Source: Serinus canaria (Eukaryota > Chordata > Aves > Passeriformes > Fringillidae). From it: 64,000 nucleotides of DNA. Of the stretch, positions 25,273 to 38,900 are shown one piece after another. Under the pieces are notes generated by a model. It was not told the origin of the DNA. It was given only the letters and a program-made list of their open reading frames with translations, and made no database searches. Every line of letters starts with the position of its first letter. Position 1 is the first letter of the stretch. The position numbers were made by a program, and so were the translations under genes. Location: the NCBI RefSeq assembly GCF_022539315.1, contig NC_066316.1:65267994-65331993 (forward strand), in the 5' to 3' direction.

Positions 25273-28200
25273 GATTTGATCTGTTCCACTCTGTGTGGGC
25301 GTATGTGTGTCCTAATGGTGGCTGATCATGTGCTACAAAACATGCTCTGTACCTTTCTGCTCAATTAATCCTTCTTCCTCTTTTCAAACTTGAACAAATT
25401 AACTGGTTCTTTAGTTCAAGGTAGTACACTACTGTCTCCAGTTTCCCATTTCAGGTTCCTTTGCTGCTAAAATTTTGTTTCTCATAGAATCTTTTCTAAC
25501 AGTAATGCAGCCCAAGAATTGTGACCCTATCCTTTTCAAAGTTGTCAAAGAAATGAAAAGTTTATGGCTTCTGATCCTCAACCTCCCTTGCTCATATATT
25601 TTTTCTAATCAATCTAATCCTTAGCTACAGAATACCCAAGCTGCTTCAGCTCAGCACTACTGTACAAGCTGTGTCAGGCTCTCTGGTAACCATGTCTGGC
25701 TTGTATTAAAGGCTGAACCCTATTACACACAGCAGCCCTTGTGTGTGCACTTTCCATTTTTTTTAATGGGAAGATATGATTCGAAAGGAAAGAATGATAT
25801 ATGGGACATAAGGAGAAAATATTCCCAGTTGCCTATATTTTATGTTAGCAGTAACTTTCCAAGTCCCTTGGTCTGCCCTCATTTATTCTGCAATGTTCAA
25901 ATACTCCATCATCATTGTCATTTATTTGCCTGCCATTTGCAGCTATATTTCATAGCATTATTGATCATCTTCTATTCCTCTAGCTTCCATAAAGGCAGAG
26001 TTCTTCAACTGCCCTTCCAGGGACTCTGGTCCTGTGCCCATTTCCCCATTGCTACCAACCTGCAGTTGGGCACACCAGAGGAAAGTCCATGATAAACTTA
26101 GTAGATGAACAAATACAATTACTTTACTTGATCAAAATAAGGGTTATGCCGTATAAAAAAGGACAAGCATGAGAGGAGTGAATACAGTTCTAGACTACAA
26201 TTAATAGTAAAGGTTAACTATAAATGCTGTAGCACTTTTACTAGGTCATGGAGAAACTTGGCCTTCCTCGGCATGTCCCAAAGAGTTCAGCTCCTCCTCC
26301 CAAGGATAGTCCTATTCTTTAGGGATAGAAAGAAATGCATATGCTGATCACCTATTCCCTCTTGCCACAGGGCAAATTCATCTAGCTTACTCTCACAATA
26401 GTGTAGCAGTGTAGTGAAATTTCCATGCCCCAATCCTCCTCAAGTTCTCTTCACTAGCATTTCCTGCAGGCATATCCAATGTGCCCAGCTTTCCTGGCAT
26501 TCCTCGCTTCCTGTGTTACATTAACGAAGATGAAGTGGGAAACCAGGGGTTTTATACTTGTGATTTTAGAAGCGTTCCACCTCCCTGAAGAATGCCTTCC
26601 AACTGGAGGTAGGTATGGAGCTAGACTGAGTATGGAATGTTCGGGGAAAAAATGTATGTCAATATTTTGGGGACAGTCATAAACTCATATAAACTTGTTA
26701 TAGATTATTGTAACAGTAACAGAGCCCTGGGGGTTGGAGTGGGACAGTTTTCCTCTTGATTGTCAAACGGTCAGTTAGGAAACCAGTAAAATCATTGATG
26801 GTTTTGGACACAAGTCAAAGGGGGAAAAAGTCACAAATGTCTTATACAATAATTCATTTCAGCTAGCAATTTTTCTCTGCATCCTAAATTTCTGGAAAAT
26901 CATCATAAATGTTATGAATGCCTTATCAGCCTGAAGAACCTGGCAGGAAAGGTAGCATCTGGGGAAAATGCTACACATGCATTTTGCTGAAGGAATGCAC
27001 TCATATATTGTGTAGTTGGGTCCAGTTTCCTGTCTGTCTGAAGCATGGAATAGTTTTGTTCCTTATTTGAGAGGGTCCGGGGCTCTTATTCAAAGTGTTT
27101 TGACATTGTTTCAGAAGGTTGAACTTGTTTGGAAAACAGTCTCTATTCTGATGACAGTACAGACATACCCAGCACTAGATTGCATGGGCCTTCTGCTGCA
27201 GAGAGCTCCTGGAGTCAGCTGCCAAGACAGGACAGAAAGTGACATCTTGGCTTCATTAGCTCAGTCTGACTTACCAGCCTGAAGTTACCCTACTGATTTT
27301 AACAGACTAGCCAGAGCAAAGGGATTGAAGTTAGACAAAAGGATTTATGATCCCAAATGAGCCTTTTGCAGACCAAGTAAATGTGAATGTAATGTCCCAG
27401 TGCAGAAATACAGCTATTTTCCAAATTCTATATGGTTTCAAACACCAAGAAAATGCTTTTCATCAGTGGAAAATACATAGACCAACTGAATTTCAGACAC
27501 ATAATTCTTCAGAATAAGCTTTCATCTTACAAGTTTTAAGAAATGAAGTAATGTGCTCCTTTCCCTTTGCTTCCTTGAGTCACAATGATGTATATAACAT
27601 AGATAGACATTTTTTGGCTGGACTCAAAAAAATAATTGAAAGAATCTAAGAACCAGATTCCACTTCCACCCTCAAACATATACACCACTACCTGTGGGCT
27701 GAATTGCCATTCACTTTGTTCAGAATACAGTGAATTAACTTTAGACTAAATTAGACTGCAGTCCTGAAATGAAGCACGCATGATTGAAGAGCAGCTATTG
27801 AAGAGAAATTGGGTTAAGTCAGCAGGGTCTCAGATGAACGCAGGAACCCATCCACATACATCAAGTTCTTGGATAGCCACTTTTTCATGTGCCCAGAGAT
27901 GCAGAAAATGAACATTTTCAGAAATTAAAAAGAAGCAGAATAAGAATGGTAGCAGAGGCATGTGCCAGAAACACCTCAGCTTTTTTACTCCACTTAAAAG
28001 AGGGAGTGAAAAATAACTTTGCTGTTGGGTGCCATACAGTGGCATTTCAAAAGTTGTTCAGTATCCCCAGACTAAATGAACACAGTGCTAAATGCTTCTA
28101 CCATGCACACAGAGCCCACCGAGGCTGCTTCTCTTCTGCAGCTCAGGCAAAGGATGCAAAGGTGAGAACATTCTGTCCTGCATAATCAAGTGTAGAGGAA

Positions 28201-31020
28201 AACCATCTTTCTCCAGCCCTCCCACAAGCCAGTAGGGCTGTCAGGCTGATCCCATTTACCTGTTCTCCCTCACTGTACTTCCCAGTGAAGCAAGGGCAGC
28301 TTGCATTTTTCAGGGTCCTGCTACCTGAGGTCTCAAACTGTTCCTTCTCTGTGACACAGACACTTCTAGCCAACACCTGATTGCCCATGACACATTATTG
28401 ATGGCATAGAACAATCTGTTCTTCCATTTGTTTCAAAATCAAAATAAAAAAAAAGTTACAGTCCTTGGCAAGGAATGAGTGAGACAAGAATGGAAAGGAA
28501 GAGTGGAAACAGAACCACTGGAGAGGGCCTTTTTAAAGGCTCTGGCCTGGAAAAGAATAACTAAGGATTCTTTTCATATCTAAGAGACAGTCAACACAAT
28601 TAAGGCTTAATTTGCTTCTTTAGTTGCCCAATCTGCATCAAAGTCACATCTGTGCAAGTGGAGTTCAGAGCAGCAAGTAATGACAGTCGTGTACACATAA
28701 ATCTTTAACAGATGCAAACCAAGCACAGGCTGCAAAACTCCTGGATGCACGCTTTATGCTGAAATGGGTCTGGTCTCTCACTGAGGAGGGTTAGGCTGCT
28801 GCATTTCATTTCCCTTTACAGCATCATTGCACACACACTGTTCATTTGAATGCTTGTCTGCTTCAAAAGCTGCTTTAAGACCTGGCTGTGAGCATGGGAA
28901 GCTCTTGCAGCCACCTCTTTCCCTTGGCACTGCTGGAACAGTGCAGAGAAGTGTAGTGTAAATGAGAGCTAAAGTGCAAAACCATGCCTTAATTGCTAAT
29001 CTCTGCAGTTTCATTTGACAGCTACACAAATCCCATGCTAGAACTTGGAGCCACACTACACAGCAGACACCTCTTAGTCTTCTAGACCACAGGGTGACTT
29101 TCTTGTTGTTTAAAGCAATAGTAAATTGACACGGGAAATGTGCATAGATGTTAAATAAACTCTTGCTTTTTTGGTGTTTCATGACAAATTATAGTCCAAT
29201 CACCTAATACTGAAAAACTAACAGTGTCTTTAAAATTGAACGTCAGACGACAACTATTTTTGCATGTGTTTATGTCATCACAGTGCAAAGGCAGAAATAA
29301 AGAGATTTCCAGTTACCCACAGCCTGTCACAGTTTAGTTGCTTTCAGCAGGCTGAACTGGAGCTGTATGGGTGACAGTCCCCAGGCCCAGATCCCTTTGC
29401 CTTAAGAAAAAGTGAGTGAGCTGAAACAGACAATTATCCACCTCACATGTCCTTTGCAATCAGGGAAAAGGGGAAAGTATATCTTGAAGGTGTTCCAAGG
29501 TCTTTGGTGAGCTGAGTTACTGTCTGAAGGCTCTCATAATCCAAAGACTATGCATGGATCAGAAATTACCTGGGTACCTAAATCTTTGCTCAGATAAAAT
29601 GTAGCCAATTTCACTGAATAAATCCAGGCACTGGAGACTGCAGTAGGGTTTATTTATGTGAATACAGTGCTCTGAACTGACTCAGGAGCTGGAACCTAGT
29701 GAAAATATTCTGACCTATTCACTGAAGATGTTTAGACAAGGAAAGCTCATCACATTTCCAAACACAGACTTGCAGAAGGCTTAACAGGAGTAATGTAGAT
29801 AACATACATCTAAATGGTACATAGAAGAGGAAGCAAAGGTTTGTGGCTTGAACCAAGAGCTGATGAACACAACTTCTGTAATTATCAGGAAAAATATTTA
29901 AATAAAAGAAAAACAACTTTTCCATAGAGATAATTATAATGCTTTTATTTAGCAAATGTACTGAAGAATTGTTTTTCTGTAAAGACATACAGGTATGTCC
30001 CAATTCCACAGTTTTCATTCTCTCAAATAGCTATGAGTTTTTGAAATTAGTTTAATGAATAGAGGGGAATATATGTGGAGATGTCAAACTTATTTTTGTC
30101 ATAAACCACATGATTCCATTTACCACTAATCCCCAAATAATTGACCTGGGGCCACCAAGAGCTTGCAGAACCCTTGCTGGTGCTTTATAGAGAACAGGCT
30201 GTTCACAAAATTTTACCTGTCCTCTTTCTAGCCATTTGAAAGAAAAAAATACATTAAATACTTCCTTAATACATACTTTTCCATACTGGCAGTTGCTGAG
30301 GTTACCACAGGATTGCTTTGGTTCTTTGTCTCTTTAAAATTACATATGGAAGGGCAGTGATCTAGGGCAATATTTCCCTACTAAGATGTGCTTCAAACTA
30401 TAGAAAACTTTCTTGAAACCCTGCCTTGTAAAATGGAGAACAGACCCTACAGAATTCAGCATTCTACAGCCTATACTTGCCTAAAATTTAAATGGCCTTA
30501 TTTTCCTGAGAATTGCATTCTGTTCTACTTTGAGTTAAACCCATATTTGCCTTCTACTACTACCTACTAGTGATGTGCCCCTCACTTGGCAAGCACTGAC
30601 ATGATTGTCATTTCCCCGCTGTGCCAGACTGTAAAGCATGGAAGAGATGGGACAATATAAGGGTCTGCAATAATGATATAGGAGTGTCCCATACTGAGCC
30701 ATTCTTTGGTTTTGCAGACAGAAATTAAGTCTGCTGCTAAGATCTGCCTTGTATACATATGTTTGAATGTCCTTGTCTTAGGAGAATGCCCAGAGACATC
30801 CCTAGCAGCCTGAAATGAAAACTCACTACATGCAAATCAAATTCTGTATTAAAAAGGACCTTAGAAACAAACCTATCAAGAGGGCTCTTCTCACCAAAAA
30901 ATTAATTACAACTTTACATTACTGAACTCTGATGAACAAAGCATAACTTTCCCTCAGACATGAGGCCCAACTCAAAACACAAAGGAGGAGTACTTATTAA
31001 GTACTGATTTTTCTGAGATA

Positions 31021-31210
31021 TTTATTGCTTGCCCTATTCTTTAATCCCTTCTGGTCTGAAAACAATCTTTCCCCAGATGTTTTTGGAATGTTTCAGAAAA
31101 AAAAAAAAAAGAAAATAAAAAGAGAAGATATAAACTTTGGCCCTATTAGGGTTAATGTTTTTGCATAGACATATATGACCATAAACTGGTCAACTAGTAG
31201 AGGTCTTCTG
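31021..31210 (-). other. DSE: DSE 3'UTR to first polyadenylation signal
   Basis: The first minus-strand AATAAA downstream of the stop is at 31021-31026, about 185 bases away. Longer 3'UTRs using later signals toward 29.6-29.9 kb cannot be excluded. The stretch includes an A-rich tract near 31099-31122 on the plus strand. Confidence 0.45.
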
Positions 31211-32972
31211 CTAACATTGTGACTGAGAACAGGAAGAATACAGCCACAATAATATACAGCTGTCTACTAAAAGTATTGCATACAGACATCTTTGGCCATG
31301 CAGTCTCTTGGCCTTCTGGAAATATGTGAGCTGCATTGCTAGCATGACAAAAAAAATAGCAATGTTGAGAATTAGAAAGAGGCGAGTATAAGAAGCTGAT
31401 ATTGATGGGGCACTTCCAGCAGTCGCCACCATCTGTGCCAGCCCTGATCGGCCTTTGACAGACACCCCAGTTTTGTGCTTCACATAAGTGATATCTGCGA
31501 AGTCCAGAAGATCTTTCATTTCCTCGTCTTCATCTACAGGCAACTCTTTTTGTGCTTGAGTCTGTGCCTTTTGTCGCACTTTTCTTTCATTTACCTCAAT
31601 CTGTGCAAAAATGTCAGGAACGGCATCAACAAATTTGTAGCCTTTGGCTACCTTTCTGTTTTTCTTTGCTCTGCCACGCTGCTGCTGCTGCTGCCTCTGT
31701 GAGATTGCAAATATCCTGTCAATGGCCTCCTCTGTCTGTCTCTTATCTGAAAACCTCAGCAGCCGCTCAGCAGTCTTCCTAAAGCTGGCCGTGTTGCGTA
31801 CACGAGACAGGATCTGCTTCTCAAGCTGCTGGAAGACGGGCTTAAAATGCTGCAGGTTCCTCTCCACGATGCCTACGTAGTCCTTCACTTCTGGCACTGT
31901 GGAGCTCCTGATGGCAGAGGCTCGGTCAAAGACAATTTTCTGGCGGTCTGCAATAACCTGTGCAAAGGCAGAGCGGGAGCCGTCCTCGACGGGCCACAGG
32001 TACACGGCGTAGGCGTGCTCACCAGTGGTCACAAAAACATCCAGCTGCGGGGAGTCTCCACGCACGGTGAAGCTCTGCACGTCCACAGAGGGCCCAATGA
32101 AAAGGTAGATGGCCCTCGTGATGGGGTGCCGCAGCAGGGTCGTTACATTCACGTAGTTTGTTCCGTTGTAGGGGTAGCCCCGGGGATACATCCTCGAGGC
32201 AATGGTGGCCTTCTCACTGTGGCCAGTGTCGTCCATCCAGTACATCTTATATATCCCGTCACGGTGCCTAATAAAGGCCCCATGGACATCATCGACAACT
32301 GTTTCTTCAAAAGGCACATCCACATTGTGGAAGAAACTGGTCGCTGCCTCCAGAGGGCTGTCATCTTCTAGGTGGATCTGGTCCACTAGCAAGAGAAGCT
32401 GGGGGTGGAGAAGTATAAGGTTTCGTTGCAATCTTCTCAGCTTCAGTTTAGGATTGTATGCACCCACTCCTTCTCCCCTGATAAAAACCACCCCGCTTCT
32501 CTCCGTGGCGGCAACCACTCGTCCCTGACAGTCGCCAGCCAAGTCATGTTTATATTTAAGCCACTTTGAGGAACAGTCTTCTGTAATCTGCCCTTCCCAT
32601 GGGGAGAAGCAGCTCTTAGACACAGCAGGGGAAAACATCAACACATTATTAAAAAAAGTATATTTTGGCCCATAGAGAGCTTCTGTTATGAAAGGTACGC
32701 CATTGGGAGCGAAAGTGAAGGAGTTCTGGTCTGGGTGTTCGTGGCCAGCGTTAAAGTTCCTCCACCCCTTGATCCACTCTTTGTACTTGTTCTTATGAAC
32801 AATATCATATATTGCACGTCCTCCCAGCTTTCCTGACTTGAAGGAAAGGAAAGGCCTGTTGATTTCAGCTGGCAAAGCACTTCCATAAGTCACCACTCCC
32901 CAGTCCTCAAAATAATGCAGCTTAGGAACCCCATAGTCTGGTGGAGGTACCGAGCGCAAACTTGCATCATAC
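31211..32972 (-). CDS. DSE: DSE coding exon 5 (large terminal exon)
   Basis: This 1762-base exon encodes residues 373-959. The acceptor TTTTTTCAG is followed by the completion of Trp373 and [14 protein letters not shown]. It holds catalytic His450, the conserved [20 protein letters not shown] block, the NGT/NVT glycosylation sequons, the Q-rich basic linker ([15 protein letters not shown]) and two C-terminal membrane helices. The stop is at the 31211 end. Confidence 0.97.
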
Positions 32973-35900
32973 CTGAAAAAAAGATGAGAAAAATGGGGTT
33001 TAAAATCCCTTGACTGATTCTGCTATCAGTACTTGTAAAAAACTCAAAAACCATTCCCTATTTACATCACAGAGCAAGCCAACAATATAAAGCCCACAGT
33101 TATGCTTCCTAATCATATAGCTGTAATTATTATTCATCATACTAATCCCTATACAAATTTGTTTTGTGCCTTTTACAGAACGATAGCTGAAAGCATCTGC
33201 TCTGCATTTAAAGCAAGCAGTCTTTCTGCAGTCCAAGAATAAGAGTACCACTAACTTCAAACTAGCCATGTTTTGTCCTAGGTAGTCATAAAACTTCTGA
33301 CTATAACACAGATCTTTAAAAAAGGCAGATTAAACCATACACTGCCTAGACATCAGCATTTGTGCCTATTTACTAACTACTTAATGAAGAGAAGCAGAGC
33401 ATCTGTTTCCCCAAAATGATGATTACAGAAGTCTGTAGTCTTCAAACAGAATAGGCAATACATTGAAAATTAATGAAAAGGCATTCTAAAGGATGAATAT
33501 TTATTATTTGTATCAGTTAATGTATGCTAATTTCTTTCTCCAAGCTAGGCTGAAGAAAAATTTTCAAGGTATTTCTTGTATGAACTGTAAGACATAAGAC
33601 ATTTTGTTTAAAAAGAAGCCTTGATTCCAGAAAAGGTTAAAATTATTACAATTTTATCTGTTATGGGCGTTATAACAACAAAAATCCAAAACAAAACTTA
33701 ATCTTCTGGCATTGTTTTTAGGCAACTAAAATAAACAAAACCATATTAAGCCTATTTCTGTTAGACAGTTCCAGAATCAGATTTATTCTTACAATGAACC
33801 AGGGGCTTCTGTCAGGCCCTAGACAGTCCCAGAATTTCCATGGAGACACAGGAGAAAACAGTGATGGGATGAGGTTGTAGAGGAGAGATTCTGCATTTTG
33901 CAAGTAACAAGATGAAGGCTGCTTGGAGCCTAAAAAAGATGCACTCTAATGTGCACATCATAAGTGCAAACCAACAGATATTCAATAAGATTTTTCTTGC
34001 AAGAGAGAGAGAGCGCTACCTCAAAAACATACTTGTTACCTCCACAAATGAAGGGAATTCATATGTGGATCTAAAGCTTCTTGAGCCTTTTAATTTCTTA
34101 CTTTAAGAAGATTGACATAGAAGTTAGCATAACTGTAAATTACATGGGAAAATATCCATTTAGCATGGCATTTTTTCCAAGCATAACTTGCTAATTAGTG
34201 TGCAAATCCTGTTAACAGTAGCCTTGCTGCTTGGATTATTTAGCTTTTAAAAGAAAGTTTATACTGTTTTACAGAACTTTTGAATGAAAACTATGCTTTA
34301 AACATTCACCTAATTCATCATAAAAGAACACAACAGGATTAAACCCCATTAGAATAGACCAAATTAAACAAAGACTACATACAGGTAAATTTTCAGTTCC
34401 TTTGGAATGGCCTATATTCTATGAAAGCAATAGACAGTGGAAAGAAACCATAAAAACAGATGGAGGACAAGACCAGGGTGTTCCCTGTGGCAACCTGGGC
34501 TAAATGAAGAAGTCCTTCTGTGCCTCATGACCCTGGGTGGCACACGGACAGCCTGAGCCTGGCCTCTACGGTGCACATCTAAAGATAATGAATTATCACT
34601 AACAGCAAACAGCTGCCAGGTTCCTTTTGAGCCCACTCATTCCCGTTCATACCAGAGAAATTCAGTGTGGAGAGTGCACCACCTCTGCCCTTTGGATGGT
34701 GTGCCTGGGCCCTCCACTACTCGGTTCCTTCTGATCTGCTCTGCCAGCCAGTTCCCACTGCCGTTGCGCATGACAAACTTGTCGAGAAACACCAGCTGGC
34801 TCTCCGGCCCGTAGAACCAGTTATAGTTGGAATCTGCAATGGCCACAGTTCTCTGGAACCCTTGGGGAAAAGCGAGAAGGAGAAAGAACAAATAAGCACA
34901 CAAAGATGCTTTTGAAGAGCATGCCAGTGAAGCCAAGCGGTGCAAACAGAGGCAGCCTTCTCAGAAGTTTATAGACCTGCTTGTAAATGAGCCGTAAATA
35001 GGTTACACAGGAGTGGTTTCCTTCTGCTGCAGCCAGCTTGAATATTCACCTTTTTCTTTGGCTTTGGGTTACAGACAGCCAAAGTACTACACAAAATGTA
35101 AGATGCAATCCACTTCCTCTCCTCACTCAAATCTGGCAAAAGTAACTTTCTCTTTACAGCTTTCATGTTTTTATGCGAATCTGTACTCTGCAAAGGAATA
35201 AACCAGAGGTGCCCCCAAAGAACAAGATAATCAGCTTCACCCTGAAACCATCAGTGTGAGTTCATTTTGCTCTTAGGAACCTCTTCCCAAAGGATGCCTG
35301 AGATCTCACATGGAGTGAGCACAATTCCTTATGTGCCTGTGCTGGCATACCAAAGCTGCATTCATCCCCCCTTACATACATGGGTAGATCTGGGGATCTA
35401 AGAGAGTTATCTAAATTTTTTTTAACCTGGAATTTGAGCAGTGTAAGTTCCTAATGAAGTGTCCTGCAAATAAGCAAGGGGTAACAGCTTTAAATTGAAA
35501 GAGGGTAGAGCTAGATTAGATATGAGGAAGAGGTTCTTTCCTGTGGGAATAGTGAGGCACGTGAGCAGGTTGTGAACCTGTGGATGCTCCACTCCTGGCA
35601 GTGTCCAAGGCTAGGTTAGATGGGTCTTTAAGCAATCTGTGCTAGTGGAAAGTGTCACTCATTTAGAAGCAGTGATAAACAAGGATGTTACTATTTTGGA
35701 AACTGTTGAAGGTAAAATCCAAGGAAGTGGTTATTTTGAAAAATATCCAAGTAGAGTGCTATTTTAAAATGGCCTATTTAAAGTATGAAATTTATTGCTG
35801 CTTCAAAAATAAAGAGATTCATCTTCATTCACCTAAAGGACCTACCTGGTAGGACAGTCCTGTACATAAATGCAAAGTGCTGCTTGAGCCAGGGGTGGCT

Positions 35901-38900
35901 GAAGTGATTGATGTCAAAATGCCTTTGGACAAGAAACATGTACTGAAACAGTGATCTGGTTGTGTAGCTGCCATAAGCCACCCCTTCATAGAGGGAGCCA
36001 TCTGTGACCTCTTGCAGCAGGACTACTGACTTCTCCATGATTGCCAACACTTGCTTGGTCCATAAGTAAGCTTCCTGAAGGTAGCCTGAAAGAAAATGAC
36101 AGTGGCAAAACTAATTACAACACAACAACAGTTCACAGATGGTGTTGTCTGTATTCCTACTGTGGGGTCCTTCCCAGCAAGGAATCTGCAGTCCAGGGGT
36201 CAATAATACAACCTACTGCTGCAGCATCCCTGTACTAAGGTGAAAAATAAAATTCTGTATTTAAATACAGCAAAGCAAGGTCACATGAGCATGGCAAAAT
36301 CTATCAAACACTTTTTGCTAATAACATGGGGCTACGCTTTACAAGTTAAAAAGAAAATTTCCTGAACACATTCAGGACATGCAAAAAAGGGAAGATCCAA
36401 ACCAAGACTATTTATTGCATTTCAAATTAAAGCTGTATGAAAACAAACCAATGGCCCCACTAGAGGGCTCCTATAATGCAACAATTCTGATCAGTCATTT
36501 TTCACTGGCAGGATCACCAGCATGGTAAAAAAGTTCACATTTGAGCTGCAGTTAACTGATATGACGATGAGCTAACTCATGCTCTATTTTAAGACCTGCT
36601 CTGTTCTACTTATATTTTCAGTTTTTTGTACAACCTAAAGGGTTATCCAAATAAAAGCTATTTTGGAAGAGCTTTGCATGGGTAATTCCAAAAGTAGATT
36701 CCTCAATTCCAGAATAAAATTAATCTTCCAAGCAGATAAATTCTCAGCCTAGAGATTTTACTGTTTTGGTCTGCTCTACACAAATCAAGACCTGGGAAGA
36801 GGTCACAAGAAACCTTCTCAGTGCCAGTCTGCTTTCAGTAAGTACAAGCAGGAGGGTCTCCAGCAGAAGTCAGCACATGGAACCCAGCAGAGGAAAGGCT
36901 TTTTGGGTTGAGTAGCAAGAGAGGTAGGACTAAACAAATGTCAACTGCCTTGTGCTTCTACATGGCAGCTTAGTGTTCTCTCCCAGTTCAAAGTGTCTGG
37001 ACACAGATTGAACCAGACTTAGTTCCATCCTATAGCAAAGCCCAGCTGGCACATGTTACACCTCACTACATGGTGAAGCAGTGCCTGCTGAATGAAGCAC
37101 ATGCCAGGCTAAGGGAGTAGGAACTACATTCAGTCCTGTTTCTCAGAGTGTTTCATCCCATTGCCAACAACACTGTATTTTTGCTCAGCAGAGTGATGAG
37201 TAATTCAGGCATCCTACCAGTCAAGGCTGCCAAATCCTGCTCAGTTAACAGAGACTGAAGGGAAAGCTGTGACGGGGAAGGCCGGAGCAACAGCGGCAGT
37301 GGTACTACTTACTTCCACTTCACTCCCAGCTATTAAGACACTCTTTCATTACTCTTCATGGAGTTGGCAGCACAGTGGTCTGTCAGAATAAAATCCTGAA
37401 TGTTTCCACTCCTGTTTTCCCTTGTGACATAAAAGGGAAGCTAATTTTTGACTGCTGCAAGAATGTGATTTGCTATGGTTCAGCACAGTGCCTTTACCAC
37501 TGTAATGCATTCTGTTCTGTTTACTTCAGGTATATCTATGCTATAACACTACACTTGTAGTACACTAAAAGAACAGTAATACATTGAAATGAAAAAATTA
37601 AAACACCCAACACCCTGTCAGGCTACATGACAAACCAGAAAAAAAAATCTCACCTAAATTTAGCAGTGTATAAGCCAGCTATCTATATCTATCAAGGCCT
37701 TACTCAAGTTTCTATTTTGAACATCAGAGTGTCTAAGTGCAAAGACTTCGCCATATGCACGTGCCTAGAATTAACTTCAATTAGTTTCATTTTTCATTCC
37801 TTTGGCAACATTTACATTCTTTTAAATGGGCTGTTTAGTCTCTACAAGCTTCAATAGCTGAATTGTGTTTAAACTTACTAGTTGGAATTTAAACCCTCTG
37901 TGAGAAAGGTCTACATTGGGATACATTATTTGCAATTGCTACGTATCTGATACAGATGCATAATATGTTCATTCCTTTTCTCCCTCCTTTTCTTTTTCTC
38001 CTTCAGATTATTTTCTTTCATATTGGATTCTTTTTTTTCATTTTAGACTAACAGAAAAACCTCATATAAGCTGCTATTTGTTTGAAAAAAATAAAGTTTC
38101 TCTATATCAAAATGACAGCTTTTTCATTTAGAAATATACAGTCTGTTTTGATCTATTTTCATTTGAAATACTACTATTTTCAAATTTCTCAAGAATTCAT
38201 TAGTTTCCTGCTTTTTCCCTTCCTCCTCCCCCCAAACACCATCACTTTGGTGAAAAAAATATTGCCCAGCTTTGTGATGTTTTCATTGTTTTTCACAAGG
38301 CATACTTATGGTCTATACCTTAATGAAAAGCAGAATCATCTTGCAGAATGTCAGCTTTCTGCACCAACAAAGGCTTAGGGAAGGATGGAATTATGTGAAA
38401 TTTAGCAAACCCACTGAATAAACATGACTTCAGTCTTCAATTTGTGGAAGGCAAGACAGGAGGATAGGGAATAACTTCCACACATACTCTTGATGCTTTT
38501 CAACATATACACATCAGTCAGTGTGTTTGTTTTGACAGGCACTTAGCAAAAAATGACCCTCCAAACACAGCAGGTGCCACAGTTTTTTGTCACATTTCTT
38601 TGGGCACTTGAAAGCTCCAGTGATGTGCAGATGTGCCTCTGTTTGGCAGGGCTGAGCAGCTTGGCTGCTCATCAGCATCCAGAAATTAGATTTTTCTTGA
38701 CTTGCAGTATGTAAGTAATTCCACTGGGAATCATGTTTTCAAAATACTTCTAGCACATATAAAATAATCACCTGATGAAATGTAGATTCATTTCTATAAA
38801 AGCAGGAGCTGGCTCCATGACTTCCATCTCTCAGCTGAAGTACCTCTGGGGTTTAAAGTCAGGATTGCTTACCTGCCTTCTCTCTCTCACTCTGTGACAG

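Larger units (their letters stand above)
19478..31010. other. Intergenic region between CALHM6 and DSE
   Basis: An 11.5 kb region where a CALHM6 first exon is expected on the minus strand but was not recognised. Open frames up to about 146 codons exist, for example on the minus strand at 22809-23249, but they show no family motifs. It contains CR1 fragments at 22397-22552 and 25007-25272, a 25-base tandem duplication at 20783-20832, and a local GC-rich patch at about 22930-23060. Confidence 0.6.

Noticed and set aside
28778..29182. 134-codon minus-strand open frame between CALHM6 and DSE
   Set aside because: No family motifs, no splice or promoter context, and composition typical of random intergenic DNA.
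31847..32371. 174-codon plus-strand open frame
   Set aside because: It lies wholly opposite the DSE terminal exon and is a shadow of that coding sequence.
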